Assembly (NCBI GenBank): GCA_002403375.1
Contig: DHHQ01000009.1
Location: 1 to 64,000 of the forward strand
Length of the DNA: 64,000 nt
Origin: Thiobacillus denitrificans
GTDB taxonomy: Bacteria; Pseudomonadota; Gammaproteobacteria; Burkholderiales; Thiobacillaceae
Direction: 5' to 3'
Shown: positions 26,862 through 35,021 of the stretch, one piece after another
How the letters are laid out: each line of letters begins with the position of its first letter
Position numbering within the stretch: position 1 is the first letter of the stretch
Translations under genes and position numbers: made by a program
The notes under the pieces: model-generated
Databases searched by the model: none
What the model was told of the DNA's origin: nothing
What the model saw: the letters and a program-made list of their open reading frames with translations, nothing else

Positions 26862-27452
26862 ATGCGCGCGACCGACCGCCCCCCATCGCAAGCTGGCACG
26901 CCGGTCCCCAGGCCCCGCGTCCGTCTGCCGATCATCCTTGCCGCGGTGCTCGTCGCGGCGATCCTCACGGCGGTCATCGCCGCGCTGTACGGGGCGCTCG
27001 GCGGTGCGCAGCAGCAGGCGCAGCGGACTGCCGCGACCGAGCGCGCGGCGCTGCTGAAGCAGGCCGACGCGCAGCACGCCGACGCGATGCAGCAGATGCT
27101 GGACCTGCTCGGCGTGCCGCTGGCCTGGGCGATCGGGGGCGAGATCGCGGCGGGGAACTGGGCGCAGGTCGACCGCTACGTCGACGAGCTGGCGCAGCGC
27201 GAGGCCGTCGAGGAGGTGGTCGTGGCGCGGGCGGACGGCACTGTCGCCGCGGCCAGCGATCCGCGCCACGTGGGTGTCGACTTCCGCAGCCTGTACGCCG
27301 CGCGCTATCTCGCCACCGACGAGGTCGTCGCCGACGAAATCGCGCCCGGGCGCTGGCTACTGGCGACGCCGGCAAAGGGGACGGGGACCCGTCTGGGGAC
27401 GGTCGTCGTCGCCTTCCGGCTGCCGCCCCTGGCGCCGGCATCGGACCCGTGA
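26862..27452 (+). CDS. Single-pass membrane protein with periplasmic sensor-like domain
   Basis: A 196-aa protein. The start at 26862 has aggagg 7 nt upstream. Seen: an N-terminal Pro/Arg-rich cytoplasmic tail, one transmembrane helix at about 24-46 (LPIILAAVLVAAILTAVIAALYGAL), a helical stretch, then ADGTVAAASDPRHVGVDF, which looks like a single Cache/PAS-type periplasmic sensing fold. It lacks any HAMP, kinase, GGDEF or methyl-accepting domain, so it could be an isolated sensor subunit or a truncated receptor. No family named with confidence. It follows the rhodanese-MBL gene by 37 nt and is probably co-transcribed. Confidence 0.65.
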   Translation: MRATDRPPSQAGTPVPRPRVRLPIILAAVLVAAILTAVIAALYGALGGAQQQAQRTAATERAALLKQADAQHADAMQQMLDLLGVPLAWAIGGEIAAGNWAQVDRYVDELAQREAVEEVVVARADGTVAAASDPRHVGVDFRSLYAARYLATDEVVADEIAPGRWLLATPAKGTGTRLGTVVVAFRLPPLAPASDP

Positions 27453-27575
27453 GGGGAGGGCGGCGGTCGGCTATAAAAACGGCATGGCCGACACGAAAGG
27501 GCAAGGGATGAAAGCCGGGGTGACCCAGGCGGGGCGCCCGCACCGTGCGCGCGACGATTGCCGCAGGCAGCCGTC

Positions 27576-27848
27576 ATGATCCCGATCCACGAACTGCTGT
27601 CGCGCATCCGCTGGGATGCCGCCTACGCCCGCGGCCGCTTCGTCATCGGCTACTGGGACCGCGTGGCGGGCAGGGTGCTGCACGCCGACCTGCGCGAGAT
27701 CGCCTGGGACGCCGACAACCCGGCCTTCTTCGACCTCGTCGACGAGGCCGGCGCGGCGCACAGCATCCCGTTCCACCGCGTGCGGGAAGTCTGGCGAGAT
27801 GGCAGCCTGATCTGGGAACGCCACCCGCCGGGCGACCACCCGGCTTGA
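27576..27848 (+). CDS. DUF504 family protein next to ligD
   Basis: A 90-aa protein with the DUF504 pattern: MIPIHELLSRIRWDAAYARG, then VIGYWDRV, DADNPAFFDLVDEAG and IPFHRVREVWRDGSLIWER. The function of the family is unknown. Homologues are frequent beside RNA/DNA repair genes, and here it ends 76 nt before ligD, suggesting a link to end joining. Start chosen at the ATG that matches the family N-terminus; the ribosome site is weak. Confidence 0.8.
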   Translation: MIPIHELLSRIRWDAAYARGRFVIGYWDRVAGRVLHADLREIAWDADNPAFFDLVDEAGAAHSIPFHRVREVWRDGSLIWERHPPGDHPA

Positions 27849-27924
27849 AGTAGTTTGACGAGAACGCTGCGCAAGCCATTGGTGCAAAACCGTTTGTGCA
27901 GCGCGATATCCGAGGTCTTTGGTG

Positions 27925-30666
27925 ATGACGCCTCCACCGGCCAGGCCCGCCCGCAAATCCGCCGCGCCCCCCGCCTCGGCCGCGCTGGCCGACTACGCCG
28001 CCAGGCGGGTTTTCGGCGCCACGCCGGAACCCGCGCCTGCGGCGCCGGCGACGCGGACGGGGCCGCTGCTGTTCGTGGTGCAGCTGCACGCGGCGCGCCG
28101 GCTGCATTACGACCTGCGGCTCGAGCTCGACGGGGTGCTCAAGTCATGGGCGCTTCCCAGGGGCCCTTCGCTCGACCCCGGGGTCAAGCGGCTCGCGGTA
28201 CGGACCGAGGACCATCCGTTCGACTACGCGTCGTTCGAGGGCGTGATTCCGCCCGGGCAGTACGGCGCCGGCGAAGTCGTCGTGTGGGATTGCGGGGTCT
28301 ATGCGCCCGACGCCGGTCACGGGGCCTGGCCCGACGACCGCGCGGAAGCCACGCGCCAGGTCCGGGCCGCGCTGGAGCAGGGCAAGCTGAGCCTGTTTCT
28401 GCGCGGCGAGAAGCTCAAGGGCTCGTTCGCGCTGGTGCACAGCGGCGCCACCCAGGACTGGCTGCTGATCAAGCACCGCGACGCGTTCGCCACCGCGCGC
28501 GAGGTGACCGCGCAGGAACGCTCGGTCGTGTCCGGGCTGACGGTCGCCGACCTCAGGCGCCTGCCCGCGCCGGAGCCCCTGCCTGCCGCGCGCCTCGTCC
28601 CCGCCGGCCCGCGCGCGCCGCTGCCGGCGCGGCTCGCGCCGATGCTCGCCGAACTCGCCGACGCGCCGTTCAGCCATCCGGACTGGCTGTTCGAGCCAAA
28701 ACTCGACGGCTACCGGGTGCTCGCCTTCGTGCGCAACGGCGAGGCGAGGCTGCGCTCGCGCCGCGGCCTCGACCTGACGCCGGCCTTTCCGCAGATCGCC
28801 GCGGAACTGGCGCTGCAGGGCGCCGACATGCTCGTCGACGGCGAGGTGGTGGCGCTCGATGCGGCCGGCCGGCCGTCGTTCAGCGCGCTGCAGAACCGCG
28901 CCGCGCTCACGACGCCGCGCGAGATCGCCGCCGCCGAGCGCGACACGCCGGCGATCCTGTACGCGTTCGACCTCCTGCACTTCGCCGGACTCGACCTGCG
29001 CCAGGCACCCTGCAGCGACCGCCGCCGCTACCTCGCCCAGTGCCTGCTGCCGTCGGCCCACGTGCAGCGCGTGCACGCGGCCGACGACGGCGTCGCGCTC
29101 TACGCGGCATCGCTCGAGCAGGGCTTCGAAGGCGTGATGGCCAAGCGCCGCGACAGCCGCTACGAGGCCGGCCGCCGCTCGGCCGCCTGGCTGAAGATCA
29201 AGCCTACCCGCAGCGCGGAATTCGTGATCGGCGGCACCACCCGCGGCAAGGGGTCGCGAACCGGCCTCGGTGCGCTGCTGCTCGGCTACTGGGAGGGCGA
29301 CCGCCTGCGCTACGCCGGCAACGTCGGCAGCGGCTTCGACGCGGCGACGCTGGCGCGCCTGAAAGCGCGCCTCGGCCCGCTCGCGACCGCCGAGCCCCCG
29401 TTCGCCGAGGTGCCGCCGCCGCGCGCCGCCACCACCTGGCTGCGGCCCGAAGCCGTCGCCGAGGTGCGGTTCGCCGAGTGGACCCGCGACGGCCGCCTGC
29501 GCGCGCCGGTGTTCCTGCGGCTGCGCGAGGACGTCGACCCGCGGCGGGTGCGGCGCGAACCGGAGCACGCCGCCGCGCCGGCCGACACCTGGTCCGGCGA
29601 GGTTTTGCAGCAGCTGGCGGCGCCCCGGCAGGCGTTCACCCTGGCGGTCGGCCCCCACCGCATCCGGCTGACCCATCTCGACCGCGTCTACTGGCCCGCC
29701 GACGCGGGGCTCGGCACGCCGGCCTTCACCAAGCGCGACCTGCTGCGCTATCTGGCGCAGGTGTCGCCGTGGATGCTGCCGCACCTCGCCGACCGCCCGC
29801 TGACGATGATCCGCATGCCGGAAGGCATCGCCGGCGAGCGCTTCTACCAGAAGCACTGGGCGCCGCCGCTGCCGGCATCCGCCGAGTCGCTGACGATCTT
29901 TTCCGAAAGCCGCGACGAGCGCCACGACTACCTGCTGTGCAACAACCTGCCGACGCTGCTGTGGCTTGCCCAGTCGGGCACGCTCGAGTTCCACGTCTGG
30001 CATTCGCGGACGACGCCCGGCGCGGATGCCGCCGGCCTCGGCAGCGACTTCGCCAGCTCGGCCGCCGCGCTGGAAAATTCGCTGCTGAACCATCCCGACT
30101 ACCTGGTGTTCGACCTCGACCCCTACATCTATTCCGGACACGAGGCCGCCGGCGCCGAGCCCGAGTACAGCGCCGCCGGCTGGGAGAAGGGCAGGGAGAC
30201 CGCGTTCCGGCTGCGCGAGCTGCTGCAGGCGATGGGGCTCGAGCCGCTGGTGAAGACCTCGGGCAAGACCGGCCTGCATGTCTTCGTGCCGATCGAGCGC
30301 ACGCTCGACTTCGCCGCCGTGCGCGAGGTCTCCGGGCTCATCGGCCGCCACCTGCTGCGCCAGCACCCGGACCTCATCACCATGGACTGGCAGGTCGCCC
30401 GGCGCACCGGCAGGATCTTCCTTGACTACACTATGAATACGCGCGGCAAGACGCTCGCCGCCGCCTACTCGCCCCGGGGCCTGCCCGGCGCGCCGGTTTC
30501 GATGCCGCTCACCTGGGACGCGCTGCAGACGGCGCAGCCGCACGATTTCACCCTCACCCGCGCCGTGCAGCGCCTCGCCGCGGCCGGCGACCCGTGGCGC
30601 GACGCGCTCGTCCGGAAGCAGAGCCTCGAACGCACGCTGCGCGACGCAACGCCCCGCACAGCCTGA
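27925..30666 (+). CDS. ligD: ATP-dependent DNA ligase LigD (phosphoesterase-ligase-polymerase)
   Basis: Multidomain enzyme of bacterial non-homologous end joining, 913 aa from the ATG at 27925 (cgaggt 8 nt upstream; in-frame TTG and GTG lie 6 and 3 nt earlier). Domain order: 3'-phosphoesterase at about 28-190 (FVVQLHAARRLHYDLRLELDG, SWALPRGPS); ligase at about 235-540 with the adenylated lysine motif EPKLDGYR (Lys259); primase-like polymerase at about 600-890 with LTHLDRVYWPADAGL and metal-binding Asp730/Asp732 in VFDLDPY. This order is the Pseudomonas type. Ku follows 11 nt downstream, so break binding and repair are encoded together. Confidence 0.95.
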   Translation: MTPPPARPARKSAAPPASAALADYAARRVFGATPEPAPAAPATRTGPLLFVVQLHAARRLHYDLRLELDGVLKSWALPRGPSLDPGVKRLAVRTEDHPFDYASFEGVIPPGQYGAGEVVVWDCGVYAPDAGHGAWPDDRAEATRQVRAALEQGKLSLFLRGEKLKGSFALVHSGATQDWLLIKHRDAFATAREVTAQERSVVSGLTVADLRRLPAPEPLPAARLVPAGPRAPLPARLAPMLAELADAPFSHPDWLFEPKLDGYRVLAFVRNGEARLRSRRGLDLTPAFPQIAAELALQGADMLVDGEVVALDAAGRPSFSALQNRAALTTPREIAAAERDTPAILYAFDLLHFAGLDLRQAPCSDRRRYLAQCLLPSAHVQRVHAADDGVALYAASLEQGFEGVMAKRRDSRYEAGRRSAAWLKIKPTRSAEFVIGGTTRGKGSRTGLGALLLGYWEGDRLRYAGNVGSGFDAATLARLKARLGPLATAEPPFAEVPPPRAATTWLRPEAVAEVRFAEWTRDGRLRAPVFLRLREDVDPRRVRREPEHAAAPADTWSGEVLQQLAAPRQAFTLAVGPHRIRLTHLDRVYWPADAGLGTPAFTKRDLLRYLAQVSPWMLPHLADRPLTMIRMPEGIAGERFYQKHWAPPLPASAESLTIFSESRDERHDYLLCNNLPTLLWLAQSGTLEFHVWHSRTTPGADAAGLGSDFASSAAALENSLLNHPDYLVFDLDPYIYSGHEAAGAEPEYSAAGWEKGRETAFRLRELLQAMGLEPLVKTSGKTGLHVFVPIERTLDFAAVREVSGLIGRHLLRQHPDLITMDWQVARRTGRIFLDYTMNTRGKTLAAAYSPRGLPGAPVSMPLTWDALQTAQPHDFTLTRAVQRLAAAGDPWRDALVRKQSLERTLRDATPRTA

Positions 30667-30677
30667 AGGAGATCCCC

Positions 30678-31535
30678 ATGGCAGCACGATCCCTCAGTTC
30701 ACTCACCGTCAGCTTCGGCCTGGTGGCGATCCCGGTGAAGCTCTACACCGCGACGTCGAGCCGGAGCTTCGCCTTCAACCTGCTGCACAAGGGCTGCGGC
30801 TCGCGCCTCAGGCAGCAGTACCTGTGCGCCAAGGAGAACGTCGTCGTGCCGAGCGAAGACATCGTCAAGGGCTACGAATTCGCCAAGGACCAGTACGTGA
30901 TTTTCACGCCGGATGAGCTCAAGGCGCTCGAGGAAGCCGGCTCGCGCGCGGTGGAGGTCGCCGAGTTCGTGCCGATCGAGTCGGTCGACCCGATCTACTT
31001 CGACAAGGCCTACTACCTCGCGCCCGACAAGGGCGGCGCCAAGGCCTACGCGCTGCTCGCCCGGGCGCTGCGCGACACGCAGCGCTGCGCGCTGGGCCGC
31101 TGGGCGAGCCACGGCAAGCAGCACGTCGTGCTGCTGCGGCCGTTCGCGGACGGCCTCGTCATGCAGCAGCTGCTGTACGCCGCCGACGTGCGTTCGATCG
31201 GCGAGCTCGAGATCCCCGACGTCGAGGTCAAGGAAGCCGAGCTCGAGCTCGCGCGCCAGTTGATCGCGCAGCAGAGCACCGAGACCTTCGATCCCGGCGC
31301 TTACACCGATGCGGTGCGCGCGCGCATCGAGGCGGCCGTCGAGAAGAAGATCGAAGGCCAGGAAATCACCCTGCCCGAAGCCCCCGCAGGCGGCGCGCAG
31401 GTCATCGACCTGATGGAGGCGCTGCGCCTGAGCCTCGAGAAGCGCGGCGCCGCGGAGCCGCTCGCCGGCGCCCGCAAGCCGCCCAAAAAGGTGGCCGCCG
31501 CGCGCCCGGCCGGCCGCGCGGCGGCGAAGAAATAG
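30678..31535 (+). CDS. ku: Ku protein for non-homologous end joining
   Basis: A 285-aa bacterial Ku that binds double-strand DNA ends and recruits LigD. Seen: the Ku core from SLTVSFGLVAIPVKLYTAT through YYLAPDKGGAKAYALLARAL to VMQQLLYAADVRSIGELEIP, then the LigD-interacting region and a basic Ala/Lys tail (KPPKKVAAARPAGRAAAKK) that should help DNA binding. A ribosome site aaggag lies 7 nt before the ATG. It lies 11 nt after ligD in the same operon. Confidence 0.95.
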   Translation: MAARSLSSLTVSFGLVAIPVKLYTATSSRSFAFNLLHKGCGSRLRQQYLCAKENVVVPSEDIVKGYEFAKDQYVIFTPDELKALEEAGSRAVEVAEFVPIESVDPIYFDKAYYLAPDKGGAKAYALLARALRDTQRCALGRWASHGKQHVVLLRPFADGLVMQQLLYAADVRSIGELEIPDVEVKEAELELARQLIAQQSTETFDPGAYTDAVRARIEAAVEKKIEGQEITLPEAPAGGAQVIDLMEALRLSLEKRGAAEPLAGARKPPKKVAAARPAGRAAAKK

Positions 31536-31547
31536 CCCGCGCCGCCG

Positions 31548-32360
31548 ATGCACTCCTACGGCGTGCGCACGGTCGAGCGGCTGCTCGGGCTGCCGCGCAG
31601 CGCGGTCCGCAGCCTGGTCGACGCCGGCTTCGTCACCCCGGTCCGCGGCGCGCGCGGCGCCTGGCAGTTTTCGTTCCAGGACCTGATCGTGCTGCGCGCG
31701 GCGTGGGCGCTGGCGCAGGCGGGGCTGCCGCAGCGCCGCATCATCCGTTCGCTGAAGGCGCTGCGCCGCCAGCTTCCCGACAGCGTGCCGCTCGCCGGGC
31801 TGCGCATCGGCGCGGTCGGCGACCGCGTCGTGGTGCACGAGGGCGAGGCGCGCTGGCAGGCCGATTCCGGGCAATACCTGCTGGCGCTCGAGGTCGGGAT
31901 GGACGGCGGCGTGCTGAGCGTCCGCGACCGCACCGCGCCGGAAGCCGACGCCGAGGCCTGCTTCGTCCGCGGGGCCGAACTCGAGGACGTCGACCCCGCG
32001 GCCGCTGCACGCGCCTACCAGCAGGCGCTTGCAGCGGATCCCGCGCACTGCGGGGCCGCGACCAACCTCGGCCGGCTGCTCCATGCGGACGGCCGCCTGG
32101 CCGAGGCGGAACGCGTCTACCGGGAGGCGCTCGCCGCGTGCGGCAACGACGCCCTGCTGCGCTACAACCTCGGCGTGCTGCTCGAAGACAGCGACCGCGC
32201 CGACGAAGCGATCGGCGCCTACCAACGCGCGCTCGCCGACGACGCGGGCCTCGCCGACTGCCACTACAACCTGGCCCGCCTCTACCGGGCGCAGGGCAGG
32301 GCGCGCGAGGCGCTCCGCCACCTGGCGCGCTACCGCCGGCTCGCCGGCGAAGACGGCTGA
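31548..32360 (+). CDS. MerR-type HTH protein fused to TPR repeats
   Basis: A 270-aa protein. Residues 1-75 look like a MerR-type winged helix (YGVRTVERLLGLPRSAVRSLVDAGFV, then FSFQDLIVLRAAWALAQAGLPQRRI). Residues about 145-265 hold at least three tetratricopeptide repeats (AARAYQQALAADPAHCGAATNLGRLL; AERVYREALAACGNDALLRYNLGVLL; AIGAYQRALADDAGLADCHYNLARLY). No metal- or drug-binding domain of classical MerR proteins is present. It starts 12 nt after ku and is probably co-transcribed; a regulator or scaffold for the NHEJ locus is a guess. Its last 31 nt overlap the convergent DUF72 gene. Confidence 0.75.
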   Translation: MHSYGVRTVERLLGLPRSAVRSLVDAGFVTPVRGARGAWQFSFQDLIVLRAAWALAQAGLPQRRIIRSLKALRRQLPDSVPLAGLRIGAVGDRVVVHEGEARWQADSGQYLLALEVGMDGGVLSVRDRTAPEADAEACFVRGAELEDVDPAAAARAYQQALAADPAHCGAATNLGRLLHADGRLAEAERVYREALAACGNDALLRYNLGVLLEDSDRADEAIGAYQRALADDAGLADCHYNLARLYRAQGRAREALRHLARYRRLAGEDG

Positions 32361-33070
32361 GACTGCGCGGCGAGCGCGAGGAAGCGCTGCGCCAGTTCGG
32401 GCCCCATGGCTTCGTCCTCGTGCTTGAAGAACACGAACGCCTCCCGCCACGGCTGATCGCCCACGCGCTGCGCCCACGCCGCCAGTTCCGCATCGCCGTA
32501 GCCGGGCCTGCGCAGCCGCAGGTAGCCCCAGTTGGCGGTCGCCACGCACGGCACCTCGAGCGCGCCCCCGGCGTCGGCGACGCACAGCGCCGCCCCGTGG
32601 GCACGCAGCAGCGCGAACACCTCGTCGTCGAACCAGGAGGGATGGCGGAACTCGAACGCCGCGCGGCGCTGCGGCGGCAGCAGGGCGAGGAAGGCCTGCA
32701 GCCGCGGCACGTCCTTCTTCAGGTTGGGCGGCAGCTGGAACAGCAGGGCGCCGAGGCGCTGCTCCAGCGTCGCGGCGACGTCGAGCAGGTACGCCACCGC
32801 GTCGTCGGCATCGCGCAGCCGATGCTGGTGCGTGATCCGCTGCGACGCCTTGAGCACGAAGCGGAAATCGCCGGGCACCTCGGCCGCCCAGGCCTGCAGG
32901 ACGTGCGCGCTCGGCATGCGATAGAAGGTGTTGTTGATCTCGACCGCGCGGAACTGCGTCGCGTAATAGCCCAGCATCTCCCGCTCGGGCAGGCCGGCGG
33001 GGTAGAAGCGGCCTTTCCATGCCTTGTAGGCGAAGCCGCTGGTGCCGACGTGGAGGGTCATCGTGGACAT
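32330..33070 (-). CDS. DUF72 family protein
   Basis: A 246-aa predicted TIM-barrel protein of the DUF72 (YecE) family. Seen: LHVGTSGFAYKAWKGRFYPAGLPEREML near the start, YATQFRAVEINNTFYRMPS, and FVLKASQRITH further on, all typical family blocks, then FELRHPSWFDDEVF-like FEFRHPSWFDDEVFALL. Biochemical role unknown. Convergent with, and overlapping by 31 nt, the MerR/TPR gene; the start at 33070 is chosen over a longer reading without a ribosome site. Confidence 0.87.
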   Translation of the reverse strand: MSTMTLHVGTSGFAYKAWKGRFYPAGLPEREMLGYYATQFRAVEINNTFYRMPSAHVLQAWAAEVPGDFRFVLKASQRITHQHRLRDADDAVAYLLDVAATLEQRLGALLFQLPPNLKKDVPRLQAFLALLPPQRRAAFEFRHPSWFDDEVFALLRAHGAALCVADAGGALEVPCVATANWGYLRLRRPGYGDAELAAWAQRVGDQPWREAFVFFKHEDEAMGPELAQRFLALAAQSQPSSPASRR

Positions 33071-33210
33071 GGCGGAGGTCCCCCGGGTCCATTTTTTATA
33101 GAACATTCGCCGGGCGGCGTTCCAGGCGACGCGCGTTGTCTAGAATGAACGAGTCAGGTGCTGACATTCACTGCGCTGCCTGCCGCCTCGGCAGCCGGCC
33201 GAAGGAGACG

Positions 33211-33447
33211 ATGATGAACGCCAGGCTCAACGAAATCGTTTTGCACATCGACGAATCGCTCGACGAGGAAACCCTGCACAGCGTCGAGGAAGGCATCCGC
33301 TGCGATGCCGGGGTGGTGTCGGTCGGCCACAATCCGGAGCAGTCCCACATGATCATGGTGGTCTACGATTCGGATTCGACGCGTGCCGCCAGCCTGCTCC
33401 ACACCCTGCAGGAACGCGGCCTGCACGCGCAGGTCGTCGGGCTGTAA
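33211..33447 (+). CDS. Small ferredoxin-like-fold protein, HMA-like without CxxC
   Basis: A 78-aa protein preceded by gaaggag at 4 nt. Its pattern (NEIVLHIDESLDEETLHSVEEGI, then GVVSVGHNPEQSHMIMVVYD and ASLLHTLQERGLHAQVVGL) matches the beta-alpha-beta-beta-alpha-beta layout of heavy-metal-associated domains. The metal-binding CxxC is absent and the only Cys is in IRCDAG, so it probably does not carry copper. Function unknown. Confidence 0.65.
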   Translation: MMNARLNEIVLHIDESLDEETLHSVEEGIRCDAGVVSVGHNPEQSHMIMVVYDSDSTRAASLLHTLQERGLHAQVVGL

Positions 33448-33488
33448 GGCACGTCGCCCGCGCCGGTCTGCCTGGAACGCAGGCAACC

Positions 33489-33516
33489 TTGCACTTCGGC
33501 CGCAACATCCTATAAC
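33489..33516 (+). promoter_or_regulatory. Candidate promoter of the HiPIP gene
   Basis: TTGCAC (33489-33494), 16-nt spacer, TATAAC (33511-33516). The -10 matches consensus at five of six positions, the -35 at three. It lies 90 nt before the HiPIP start. Visual call only. Confidence 0.35.
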
Positions 33517-33606
33517 GCGACACGGGACGGCCGCCGGCCGTCCGCGACGCCTGGCGAAGAAGGGCGGCGCCGGTGACGCGTGAATTCCCGATGAAAGGGG
33601 GTCGAC

Positions 33607-33987
33607 ATGAGCCCGATCGATGAACCTGTTCCGTCCCGCAGGCGCGTGCTGCGCGGGGCGCTCTGCCTGGGTTGCGGCCTGCTGGCGCCGGCCGCCCTGC
33701 TGGGGTGCGACCGGAAGGAAACCGCAGCGCCCGGCCCGGCGCCAGGCGATGCACCCGCGCCGGCAACCGGCGGGATGCCGGAGGCGGCGCCCGATACCGA
33801 AGCGGCGGCGCCGGCCGAGGCGGCCAAGGTGTCGCAGGCCAGCGTGCAATACCAGGACCAGCCGAAAGGCGACCAGCAATGCAGCGGCTGCATGCATTTC
33901 ATCTCCGAATCGAACGCCTGCAAGCTGGTCGAAGGCCAGATCAGTCCGCAAGGCTGGTGCGTCCTCTGGGCCAAGAAGGAGACGTAG
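33607..33987 (+). CDS. High-potential iron-sulfur protein (HiPIP)
   Basis: Small periplasmic electron carrier, 126 aa. Seen: a Tat leader with PSRRRVLRGALCLGCGLLAPAALLG, an Ala/Pro-rich linker, then the HiPIP fold with QYQDQPKGDQQCSGCMHF, CKLVEG and GWCVLWAKK. These carry the four Cys ligands (CxxC, C, C) of one [4Fe-4S] cluster. HiPIPs carry electrons between reductases and terminal oxidases in purple and sulfur-oxidising bacteria, which suits the aprMBA genes. Confidence 0.92.
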   Translation: MSPIDEPVPSRRRVLRGALCLGCGLLAPAALLGCDRKETAAPGPAPGDAPAPATGGMPEAAPDTEAAAPAEAAKVSQASVQYQDQPKGDQQCSGCMHFISESNACKLVEGQISPQGWCVLWAKKET

Positions 33988-33999
33988 CCTTCATCGAGG

Positions 34000-34233
34000 A
34001 TGCACTTCGTCGAGCCCGAAGAGATGGCCGCTGACGCGCGCGCGGCAGCGTACCGGGATCCGGTCTGCCCGCGCTGCAACGGCCCGGTCACGCGCATCCC
34101 GCGGCGCTCGGTCGACGTGCTGACCAGCACTTTCACGCGCACCCGCCGCTACCGCTGCCGCGCGCCCGGCTGCGGCTGGGAAGGGAATCTGCGGGCGAAG
34201 CGGCATCCGCTGCTGTTCCGCGGACGCGGCTGA
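34000..34233 (+). CDS. Small zinc-ribbon protein
   Basis: A 77-aa protein with CPRCNGPVTRIPRR and, 30 residues on, YRCRAPGCGWEGNLRAKR, giving a CxxC...CxxxxC zinc-ribbon pattern among basic residues. It begins 13 nt after the HiPIP gene. Function unknown. Confidence 0.5.
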   Translation: MHFVEPEEMAADARAAAYRDPVCPRCNGPVTRIPRRSVDVLTSTFTRTRRYRCRAPGCGWEGNLRAKRHPLLFRGRG

Positions 34234-34240
34234 TGAGACC

Positions 34241-34651
34241 CTAGGAGAACCAGCGCAGGAAGGCCGCCGCCGTCAGCGCGACGACGCCCAGCGCGGCGAG
34301 CGCGCGGAAACAGCGCCTCACGCCCGCACGTCCCCACTCTCTGCCGCGCAGGAGGCAGGCGGCAGCGAGCAGAAACCCCGCCGCCGCCGCCACGACCTTG
34401 ACGCCGAGGGCGGCCATCGCGACGCGGCTCAGGTCCGGCGTCTCGCCGTAGTAGTAGAGGCTGGTGGCGCCGAAGAGGGCGCCGCTCGCGATCTGCGCGC
34501 CCCAGGCGAGGAGGATCAGGCCGGCGAACGCGCGTGCGTATTCGAGCCGCGACACCGGCCACAGCGCGAACACCGCGCCGCCGAGCAGCGCGACGGCGCC
34601 GAAGTTGTGCACCACCTGCACCAGCGCGTAGGCGAGATTCTCCTGCCACAC
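34241..34651 (-). CDS. Small integral membrane protein
   Basis: A 136-aa protein with four hydrophobic helices (VHNFGAVALLGGAVFALWP; ARAFAGLILLAWGAQIASGAL; VAMAALGVKVVAAAAGFLLAAACLL; FRALAALGVVALTAAAFLRW). Start is GTG at 34651, 2 nt after the stop of the upstream gene, so coupled translation is likely. No family recognised. Confidence 0.65.
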   Translation of the reverse strand: MWQENLAYALVQVVHNFGAVALLGGAVFALWPVSRLEYARAFAGLILLAWGAQIASGALFGATSLYYYGETPDLSRVAMAALGVKVVAAAAGFLLAAACLLRGREWGRAGVRRCFRALAALGVVALTAAAFLRWFS

Positions 34652-34653
34652 GG

Positions 34654-34998
34654 CTATTTGATCGTGACCCGGACGCAGTCCTGGATGCCGACCGGGACGT
34701 GCGCCTTGTTGACCACCTTGATGCAGATGTTGCGCGTGCCGCTCGACAGCCCCTGCAACGGGTAGCTCCCCTTGAGCTTGCGCAGGATGCCGACTTCCTC
34801 GTCGTCGACGTAGACGTGGACGTGGTCGCCACGCGGCCCGGGGTCGACCTCGTAGACCAGGTGGTTGTCCTCGAGCGCGTCGAGGGTGGCGCCCTGCAGC
34901 GGGGCGGAGATCTCGACCTTGCCCTGCGCCAGACTGGCCGACGGCAGGCCCAGCAGCAGGCCGAATGCGAGGGAGGCGAGAGTGGGTGCGACGTTCAT
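34654..34998 (-). CDS. Small exported protein
   Basis: A 114-aa protein with a clear signal peptide (PTLASLAFGLLLGLPSASLAQG) and a beta-rich mature part (VEISAPLQGATLDALEDNHLVYEVDPG, then HVHVYVDDEEVGILRK and GTRNICIKVVNKAHVPVGIQD). A ribosome site (aaggagaa) lies 7 nt before the ATG. The HVHVYVDD stretch suggests an immunoglobulin-like or copper-binding beta sandwich, but there is no firm family. It is in an operon with the TPR protein upstream and the membrane protein downstream. Confidence 0.65.
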   Translation of the reverse strand: MNVAPTLASLAFGLLLGLPSASLAQGKVEISAPLQGATLDALEDNHLVYEVDPGPRGDHVHVYVDDEEVGILRKLKGSYPLQGLSSGTRNICIKVVNKAHVPVGIQDCVRVTIK

Positions 34999-35021
34999 GG
35001 GGTTCTCCTTCAGGAAAGGGA

